Shown: positions 59,097 to 64,000 of the stretch, one piece after another
Numbering within the stretch: position 1 is the first letter of the stretch
How the letters are laid out: each line of letters begins with the position of its first letter
Assembly (NCBI RefSeq): GCF_965223285.1
Contig: NZ_OZ244997.1
Coordinates: 1,922,001 to 1,986,000, forward strand
Direction: 5' to 3'
Length of the DNA stretch: 64,000 nucleotides
Source: Leptofilum sp965223285
GTDB lineage: Bacteria > Chloroflexota > Anaerolineae > Promineifilales > Promineifilaceae
Translations under genes and position numbers: made by a program
Notes under the pieces: model-generated
Seen by the model: only the letters and a program-made list of their open reading frames with translations
The model's database searches: none
What the model was told of the DNA's origin: nothing

Positions 59097-59798
59097 ATGC
59101 CAAAAAGAGGACGTAAATATTTGGAAGCGGCAGCTAAAATTGACCGAGAGAAGTTATATTCTCGATCTGAGGCTGTGAAATTAATTAAAGAAACGGCCGT
59201 TACCAAGTTTGATCCCACCGTTGAAGTACATATGCGCTTGGGTGTAGACCCACGTCACGCGGACCAACAGGTACGTGAAGTGTTAAACCTCCCGCATGGT
59301 TTGGGTAAAACTGTTCGGGTACTGGTTTTCGCTGAGGGCGAAGATGCCCGGATGGCCGAAGAAGCTGGCGCAGATTACATTGCTGATGATGAGTTGATCA
59401 AAAAGATTCAGGATGGCTGGACTGACTTTGATGTCGCTATTGCCGTGCCAAGTATGATGGGTAAAGTCGGCCGTTTGGGCCGTGTTTTAGGGCCACGCGG
59501 TTTGATGCCAAATCCCCGCGCAGGCACAGTTGCCCCTGGTGCTGATCTGCCCCGTCTCATTCAAGAGTCGAAAGCAGGGCGCGTAGAGTTCCGGGTAGAC
59601 AGAACCGCCAACATCCATGCCCCAATTGGTAAGGCCAGCTTCACAGAAGAACAGCTAATGGATAACCTGAACCATTTGCTTGAAACGATAAAACGCGCCC
59701 GCCCAGCAAGCGTAAAAGGCACCTATGTTCATCGTATCGTGATGGCTAATACAATGGGTCCTGGGATTCGCCTTGACACGAGCGAAGCTTTGTCGTAA
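59097..59798 (+). CDS. rplA: Ribosomal protein L1
   Basis: A 233-residue L1 of the ribosome stalk and translational repressor of its own operon. K-R-G-R-K-Y-L-E-A-A at the start, M-M-G-K-V-G-R-L-G-R-V-L-G-P-R-G (about 120) and G-T-Y-V-H at the end are family marks. A palindrome copy at 59195 reads E-T-A-V in the early part. Followed by the L10 leader before rplJ. Confidence 0.98.
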   Translation: MPKRGRKYLEAAAKIDREKLYSRSEAVKLIKETAVTKFDPTVEVHMRLGVDPRHADQQVREVLNLPHGLGKTVRVLVFAEGEDARMAEEAGADYIADDELIKKIQDGWTDFDVAIAVPSMMGKVGRLGRVLGPRGLMPNPRAGTVAPGADLPRLIQESKAGRVEFRVDRTANIHAPIGKASFTEEQLMDNLNHLLETIKRARPASVKGTYVHRIVMANTMGPGIRLDTSEALS

Positions 59799-59829
59799 AA
59801 ATGGCGGTCGATTAACAACAAAATCAAAC

Positions 59830-60005
59830 CTGCACTGTTCTACCAAAGACAGTTGGTTACGATTCAATCGTATTAAACATTGCCAGCCGAGGTGGGGACA
59901 CGCAAGTAACTTCCAGGCAATATTGCATTCAGCACGCTGCTGCTTTGCTTTTGCTCCGGTTTTTGACTGCAAAATCCTCATGCTCACTGGCATGAGGATT
60001 TTTTG
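59830..60005 (+). promoter_or_regulatory. L10 leader RNA (rplJ-rplL autoregulation)
   Basis: The 240-base gap between rplA and rplJ holds the known L10(L12)4 binding features: ACCAAAGACAGTTGG (59842-59856) and, after a stem-loop, GCCAGCCGAGGT (59882-59893), like the paired segments of the L10_leader family. It ends in a terminator-type hairpin. Expected mechanism: the L10-L12 complex binds its own mRNA and shuts off rplJ-rplL. Confidence 0.78.
59971..60005 (+). terminator. Terminator/attenuator at the end of the L10 leader
   Basis: AATCCTCATGC (59973-59983), a 6-base loop and GCATGAGGATT (59990-60000) followed by TTTTG. This lies 20 bases upstream of the rplJ ribosome-binding site, so readthrough must be regulated. 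Confidence 0.85.
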
Positions 60006-60038
60006 TTTCACAATTCACTGATAAGGAGGTGAATAAAT

Positions 60039-60578
60039 TTGGCAATTACAAAAGCACGTAAAGTAGAGCTAATCGCTCAATACGACGAGCTTATCCAGAA
60101 CAGCCGCGCCATTTTCCTGGCTGAATATAGCGGGATGTCAGTTAAGCAGATGAATGCCCTGCGCGATAAAGTGTATGAGGCAAACGGTGCACTTCACGTC
60201 ACCAAAAACACGCTGCTTAAGCTAGCACTGGAAAAAGCAGATAAAGAACTACCTGATGATTTTATGCAAGGACAGTTAGCAACAGGCTTTGCACTCTCTG
60301 AGGCACCGTCTTTAGCAAAAGCATTGGTTGATTACGCTAAAGATGATGACAAGGTAACCTTACGTGGCGGCTTCTTGGGTGATGAATTTATGTCTGTAGA
60401 GCAAATTGAAGCTCTAGCAAAATTGCCCAGTCTGGACGAACTGCGTGCCCAAATTATTGGGCTTATCGACGGACCAGCACGCAACGTGGCTTCCGTATTG
60501 GCTAGCGGTGTGCGTCAAGTCGTCAATGTTGTTGATGCTTACGCAAAAAGTGAAGAAGGTACAGCAGAAGCAGCTTGA
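60039..60578 (+). CDS. rplJ: Ribosomal protein L10
   Basis: The base of the L7/L12 stalk, 179 residues. K-A-R-K-V-E-L-I-A and A-I-F-L-A-E-Y-S-G-M-S-V then K-N-T-L-L-K are the rRNA-binding part; the C-terminal helix binds L12 dimers. The start is TTG 60039, set by AAGGAGGTGA at 60023-60032; there is no nearby ATG. No palindrome copy. Confidence 0.97.
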   Translation: MAITKARKVELIAQYDELIQNSRAIFLAEYSGMSVKQMNALRDKVYEANGALHVTKNTLLKLALEKADKELPDDFMQGQLATGFALSEAPSLAKALVDYAKDDDKVTLRGGFLGDEFMSVEQIEALAKLPSLDELRAQIIGLIDGPARNVASVLASGVRQVVNVVDAYAKSEEGTAEAA

Positions 60579-60644
60579 TATGCTGCATTGCTATGAAAAT
60601 TAATTAACCACAAAAACAAAAAAAGTTTTCGGAGGAATTCAAAA

Positions 60645-61028
60645 GTGGCCGATTTAGAAAAAATTGTAGATGACCTGAGCAGCCTTACCCTATTGGAAGC
60701 TGCTGAACTGACAAAAATGCTGGAAGAGAAGTGGGGCGTTAGTGCTGCTGCACCGATGGCAATGGCTGCCATGCCTGGCATGATGATGGGTGGCGCAGAG
60801 GGCGCAGCCGAAGAAGAAAAGAGTGAATTCGATGTTGTCTTGAAAGAGATTGGTCCTAAGAAGATCAACGTCATTAAAGAGGTTCGCGCTTTAACAGCTC
60901 TAGGTCTGAAAGAAGCTAAAGAAGTTGTGGACAACCTGGGTACCGTTATGGAAGGTGTTGGTAAGGAGGCTGCTGAAGAAGCCAAAGCCAAACTGGAAGA
61001 AGCTGGTGCCGTTGTCGAACTGAAGTAA
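60645..61028 (+). CDS. rplL: Ribosomal protein L7/L12
   Basis: The mobile stalk protein, 127 residues. The N-terminal dimer part L-S-S-L-T-L-L-E-A-A-E-L, the Ala/Met/Gly hinge (about 35-55), and the factor-binding C-terminal domain with F-D-V-V-L and K-I-N-V-I-K-E-V-R all present. The GTG start is 11 bases after GGAGG. A strong terminator follows. Confidence 0.98.
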   Translation: MADLEKIVDDLSSLTLLEAAELTKMLEEKWGVSAAAPMAMAAMPGMMMGGAEGAAEEEKSEFDVVLKEIGPKKINVIKEVRALTALGLKEAKEVVDNLGTVMEGVGKEAAEEAKAKLEEAGAVVELK

Positions 61029-61050
61029 GAATCTTTTTTTAGAATTTATA

Positions 61051-61085
61051 AAAAGGCTAGACCCATTATGGTGCTAGCCTTTTTT
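61051..61085 (+). terminator. Terminator of the ribosomal protein operon
   Basis: AAAAGGCTAG (61051-61060) pairs with CTAGCCTTTT (61074-61083) around a 13-base loop, with more T afterwards. Strong Rho-independent form; it ends 10 bases before the likely maf start. Confidence 0.88.
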
Positions 61086-61094
61086 ACTTTTAAT

Positions 61095-61775
61095 ATGGCA
61101 CTCAATATTATTTTGGCTTCTCAATCCCCGCGTAGAAGGGAGCTTTTGCAACTGCTGGGATTGCCCTTTCGCGTCATGGTGGCTGATGCAAATGAAGATA
61201 GCATCACACATCCTGATCCGGCTACAAATGTTGTGCAAACCGCTTACTTAAAATCCAGCATCATTGCCTCACAGTTAATCCACAGTTCAATCTCAAAAGG
61301 CACGTTCATTCTGGCAGCAGACACTACTGTTGCCCATGATGGGGTGATGTTGAATAAGCCAGCAGATGAAACGGCCGCTTGGCAAATGCTCACTCGTCTT
61401 AGAAACAACCAGCATGAGGTACACACAGGCTTTGTTTTGTTGGAACCAGCGACAGGGTACGAGTGGCAGGGGGTGAGTACGGCCGTTGTGACGATGCGGC
61501 CGTACTCTGATGCAGAAATTCAAGCCTATATCGCATCTGGGGATCCGTTTGACAAAGCAGGGGGCTATGCCATCCAGCACCCTGAATTTAGGCCAGTAGC
61601 TCAGCTAGACGGCTGCTACTGCACCGTGATGGGACTGCCCATTTGCGATCTGATTGTTGCCTTGCAGCAGTTTCAGGGAATTAGCTTAGCTCAGTTCAAT
61701 CGGTTAGATTTAACGGCCGTTTCCCGCGCTCACCACCATTATTCTTGCCCCACGCTACAAACCTTGATGCACTAA
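61095..61775 (+). CDS. Maf-type nucleoside triphosphate pyrophosphatase
   Basis: A Maf-family enzyme of about 226 residues that hydrolyses modified or canonical NTPs. L-A-S-Q-S-P-R-R-R-E-L-L at the start is the diagnostic phosphate loop; A-A-D-T-T-V (about 74), K-P (about 87) and D-K-A-G-G-Y-A-I-Q (about 156) complete the site. ATG 61095 is preferred; ATG 61068 lies in the loop of the terminator. Its stop TAA (61773-61775) is exactly where an IS630 element is inserted. Three palindrome-type sites lie in the gene. Confidence 0.93.
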   Translation: MALNIILASQSPRRRELLQLLGLPFRVMVADANEDSITHPDPATNVVQTAYLKSSIIASQLIHSSISKGTFILAADTTVAHDGVMLNKPADETAAWQMLTRLRNNQHEVHTGFVLLEPATGYEWQGVSTAVVTMRPYSDAEIQAYIASGDPFDKAGGYAIQHPEFRPVAQLDGCYCTVMGLPICDLIVALQQFQGISLAQFNRLDLTAVSRAHHHYSCPTLQTLMH

Positions 61776-61821
61776 GTGCTTTGTAAACAAAGTATATTTA
61801 GAAATATAAGGCGTTAACAAA

Positions 61822-62451
61822 TTACTGAACGTTAACAATTGGATAAAGTCGCTTCAGTTTAATGCGAGCATCAGTGCAAGTAAATTGCCAATCAACACCC
61901 ACTTGGCGTTTATTGCGTTGTGTTTCCCAAGCTGCTACTTGGTTGCGAACTTCGTCAATATCCACCTTCCGTCGCTTCAATGCCTGACGACGTAAAACAG
62001 ATAATTCACATTCAGCAATATTGAGCCAACTGCCATGCTCTGGTGTGTAATGCCATTCAAGTTTGTCCGCAATCCGGCGTGCTTCTGCTGGTTCATACCG
62101 TTCATATAAAGAAGCGATATGGTGAATGTTCAAGTTATCCACAACCAAGACAATCGTCTCTGCATCAGGATAAACCTCGTCGACTAATGATTTCAACACC
62201 TGTGCAAATTCAATCTTGCGGCGTTGTGGATAAATCCATGTTTTGCGAAATCCGGCTAATGGTTCGACGGCCAGAAAAAGGGAACACTTCCCATGTCGTT
62301 GGTACTCATAGTCTTCTCGAACGGGTTGTCCTGGTTGCAGCGGAATTTCACCTCTTGGTGTTGACCGCAACGCTTTTTGAATTTCATCCAGGCAAACCAT
62401 CGGCCGTTTCGGGTCGTAGGGTCGTTCATAAACGGAGAGGACATCTTCCAT
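61822..62451 (-). CDS. IS630 transposase, ORF B (DDE part)
   Basis: The catalytic part. M-V-C-L-D-E-I-Q, V-L-V-V-D-N-L-N-I-H-H and W-L-N-I-A-E-C-E provide D, D and E. The frame stays open upstream of its first ATG to about 62527, giving N-E-L-K-P-W, which continues ORF A after a -1 shift. So it is probably translated only as the fused AB product rather than from an own start. Confidence 0.85.
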   Translation of the reverse strand: MEDVLSVYERPYDPKRPMVCLDEIQKALRSTPRGEIPLQPGQPVREDYEYQRHGKCSLFLAVEPLAGFRKTWIYPQRRKIEFAQVLKSLVDEVYPDAETIVLVVDNLNIHHIASLYERYEPAEARRIADKLEWHYTPEHGSWLNIAECELSVLRRQALKRRKVDIDEVRNQVAAWETQRNKRQVGVDWQFTCTDARIKLKRLYPIVNVQ

Positions 62452-62495
62452 TTTGGCGACAAAGCGTGCCCCAGGTTTGGGCAGACACCACGATT

Positions 62496-62948
62496 TTACT
62501 TGCCAAGGCTTGAGTTCATTTTTTTTAGCTTATTTCCTATGGCGGTGTGACTAATCTCATCAACCACCTCTAGTTTTACCAGCCCATCAGCCAATAATCT
62601 CAGTGTCCACCGGTCATACCCCTCTGGTGGTTCGCTGCATGTCAAGGCAATCAGTTGTGCTTCTACATCTCCAGTCATTTTTGTCACCGGCCGCCCTGAT
62701 CGTGGTTGGTCGTACAACGCTCTGTCCACACCACTTTCAAAGTAACGTCGTTTGATTTGGCTGACAGTAACATTGGATAGCATGGTTGCTTCTGCGACTT
62801 GAGCCAAGGTTCTCTTCTCCCCTTCGCTGCGGTTGAGTAGAAGCAACACCCTTGCCCGACTGATCACCCTTGCTTTGTGTTCACCCGACTTTATCAATTG
62901 TTCAAGTTCAGTTTTTTCATTTTGTGGAAGTTTTATATGTTTTGCCAT
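62496..62948 (-). CDS. IS630 transposase, ORF A (DNA-binding part)
   Basis: The N-terminal 150 residues with HTH: T-L-A-Q-V-A-E-A-T-M-L-S and V-S-Q-I-K-R-R-Y, then the R-S-G-R-P-V linker. It ends soon after eight consecutive A residues on the coding strand (positions 62519-62526). At that slippery run a -1 shift joins it in frame with ORF B, as in other IS630 elements. Both parts look intact, so the element may be active. Confidence 0.87.
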   Translation of the reverse strand: MAKHIKLPQNEKTELEQLIKSGEHKARVISRARVLLLLNRSEGEKRTLAQVAEATMLSNVTVSQIKRRYFESGVDRALYDQPRSGRPVTKMTGDVEAQLIALTCSEPPEGYDRWTLRLLADGLVKLEVVDEISHTAIGNKLKKMNSSLGK

Positions 62949-63121
62949 TCCACAAGTTTATTCGATAACTATGTTTACTAACAAATTTGCTTTACAGAGC
63001 ACTAAGGCCGCTTGTTGCAAAAAACTCCTCGAAATTTTCCCAAAGCCATGCTACAATGTTTGCGTTACTCTGTACTGTTATGTAAATGGGGCTCTTTATT
63101 GGCCCATGAGGATGGTTCCAG

Positions 63122-63829
63122 ATGGATAATCAGCTCCAAGAAGCAATCACATTGGCAAGATCGGGCGAGCGGGAAGCTGCCCAGAAGCAGCTAGCCTCTT
63201 TTCTGGATGAAAAACCAGAAGAAGCACAAGGCTGGTATCTGCTGAGTTTATTGGTGGAATCGCCGCAGAAGCAAGCCGCCTATCTTAGCAAAACACTCGC
63301 TATTAATCCCAACCATCTGAAAGCGCAGGAGCAGCTTGCCACCTTGCAAGGCTCTGGCATACTAGCACCTACAACGACGATAGACAGTGAGTTAGATGAG
63401 TCGGCACTGCAGCCAGACACGGCAGAAGGTGAAAAATTGCCAGACTGGCTGCAAGAAGAACAGGCTATCGGAACCCCACCAAAGCCAGTTGATGAAACAG
63501 AAGATACGGCCGTTGCCAACGAAACCCTGCCCGATTGGCTAAAAGAGCCCGTAACCATTCCAGAAACCGCCAACTTAAAACCGGTTGAAGAAGGCCCCAC
63601 TGTTGTCGGGCAAACCTCACAATCTGATGATGAAGCAGACAAAACTGTAAACGCCCTAAGACAACAATCAGTAGAAGAAACCGCTGAAACACAATCTTCT
63701 CAGAAGCAAGTCAAACCCAAGCCAGCGGCTAGCCAAAACACGATGAGCTTAAATATCATTCTTGGTATCCTCATCATATTGGCAGTCGTCGTTGTGGCAA
63801 TGTTGGCCTTTTTAATTTTTAGCTCGTAG
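63122..63829 (+). CDS. TPR protein with C-terminal membrane anchor
   Basis: A 235-residue protein. Two tetratricopeptide-like repeats (about residues 3-75: A-R-S-G-E-R-E-A-A-Q-K, G-W-Y-L-L-S, L-A-I-N-P-N-H-L-K-A) form a short helical scaffold. The middle is acidic and contains three L-P-D-W-L-(K/Q)-E motifs in disordered text, possibly partner-binding peptides. A single C-terminal helix (about 212-233) anchors it with TPR inside. Function unknown. AGGATGG lies upstream of ATG 63122. Confidence 0.8.
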   Translation: MDNQLQEAITLARSGEREAAQKQLASFLDEKPEEAQGWYLLSLLVESPQKQAAYLSKTLAINPNHLKAQEQLATLQGSGILAPTTTIDSELDESALQPDTAEGEKLPDWLQEEQAIGTPPKPVDETEDTAVANETLPDWLKEPVTIPETANLKPVEEGPTVVGQTSQSDDEADKTVNALRQQSVEETAETQSSQKQVKPKPAASQNTMSLNIILGILIILAVVVVAMLAFLIFSS

Positions 63830-63855
63830 AGTGGTGTCCTAAATGAACTTTCTTT

Positions 63856-63895
63856 AGAGCATGTCGCCTTGATGAAGGCAACATGCTCTTTTTTT
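63856..63895 (+). terminator. Terminator of the TPR gene
   Basis: AGAGCATGT (63856-63864) with GCCTT pairs to AAGGC and ACATGCTCT (63881-63889), followed by seven T. Strong. The last ~100 bases of the window after it show no feature. Confidence 0.9.
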
Positions 63896-64000
63896 GATCT
63901 GATACGCTTTGGCGGGTAAGACAATCCCGTAATGCAAACTGCAGACGTTTCGAGGTTCCTCAATTCAATTAGCTCATCCATTAAACAAAGAATTTGTTGT

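Larger units (their letters stand above)
61775..63002. mobile_element. IS630-family insertion sequence
   Basis: About 1228 bases. The ends are imperfect inverted repeats: AGTGCTTTGTAAACAAA from 61775 and, on the other strand, GTGCTCTGTAAAGCAAA up to 63002. TA duplications at 61773-61774 and 63003-63004 are the expected IS630 target. The site rebuilds as CAC-TAA-GGC, i.e. the maf stop was the target and is preserved. No copy of the genome palindrome is inside. Confidence 0.82.

Noticed and set aside
63700..63981. Minus-strand frame of 93 codons at the right edge
   Set aside because: Runs through the TPR gene end and the terminator hairpin; a shadow.

Overview
The window looks like chromosome of a heterotrophic member of the Chloroflexota (Anaerolineae/Ardenticatenia-like). 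This is inferred from roughly balanced base composition, many Thr/Pro-rich lipoproteins, GAF-rich orphan histidine kinases, a MocR-type class Ic aspartate aminotransferase, many acyl-CoA dehydrogenases and SDRs, and the sequence flavour of EF-Tu and the ribosomal proteins. No marker gene settles the species.

Layout. 1-8.3 kb: a lipoprotein cut by the left edge, a SpoU RNA methyltransferase, a MocR regulator, a TetR regulator followed by a GAF histidine kinase and an HD protein, then a second TetR divergent from an SDR across a clear double-palindrome operator. 8.3-14.4 kb: a GH-like lipoprotein, an aspartate aminotransferase, a pentapeptide-repeat membrane protein, a MaoC hydratase, and a MazG/RmlA overlap. 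14.5-17.9 kb: a GH53 remnant, a small membrane protein/TauE/universal-stress operon, and an LCAD-like acyl-CoA dehydrogenase. 18-20.5 kb: palindromic repeats, an amidase with a small membrane ORF upstream, and a lipoprotein. 20.7-31.9 kb: a long minus-strand run of lipid and hydroxy-acid catabolism (three SDR/ACAD genes, an APH-type kinase, a thioesterase, a PECR-like reductase) mixed with MBL, Nudix, GrpB, K+ channel and cNMP-histidine-kinase genes. 32-44 kb: an LVIVD beta-propeller lipoprotein, a double-GAF kinase, a thiolase, a branched-chain aminotransferase, methylglyoxal synthase, a broken DUF2071 gene and a 1143-residue 7TM-PAS-GAF kinase. 44-49 kb: a divergent Lgt, a nitrilase, a foreign-looking macrodomain gene, era, and a Tat-exported coiled-coil protein. 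49-55 kb: a complete IS701-type insertion, a secreted GH5-like enzyme divergent from a membrane-anchored HTH protein, an ATP-grasp enzyme and a tail-anchored protein. 55.5-61 kb: the conserved tRNA-Thr/Tyr/Thr-tuf-tRNA-Trp-secE-nusG-rplK-rplA-(L10 leader)-rplJ-rplL block. 61-64 kb: maf, an IS630 element inserted exactly at the maf stop codon, and a TPR membrane protein.

The most striking signal is not a gene. The palindrome AACGGCCGTT (core ACGGCCGT) recurs about 100 times, once every ~600 bases, almost always inside genes and in several reading frames, against about one expected by chance. It behaves like the cyanobacterial HIP1 octamer but has a different sequence. It is absent from both insertion sequences and from the macrodomain gene, and rare in the ribosomal-protein block. 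The intergenic spaces also carry several unrelated families of imperfect palindromes.
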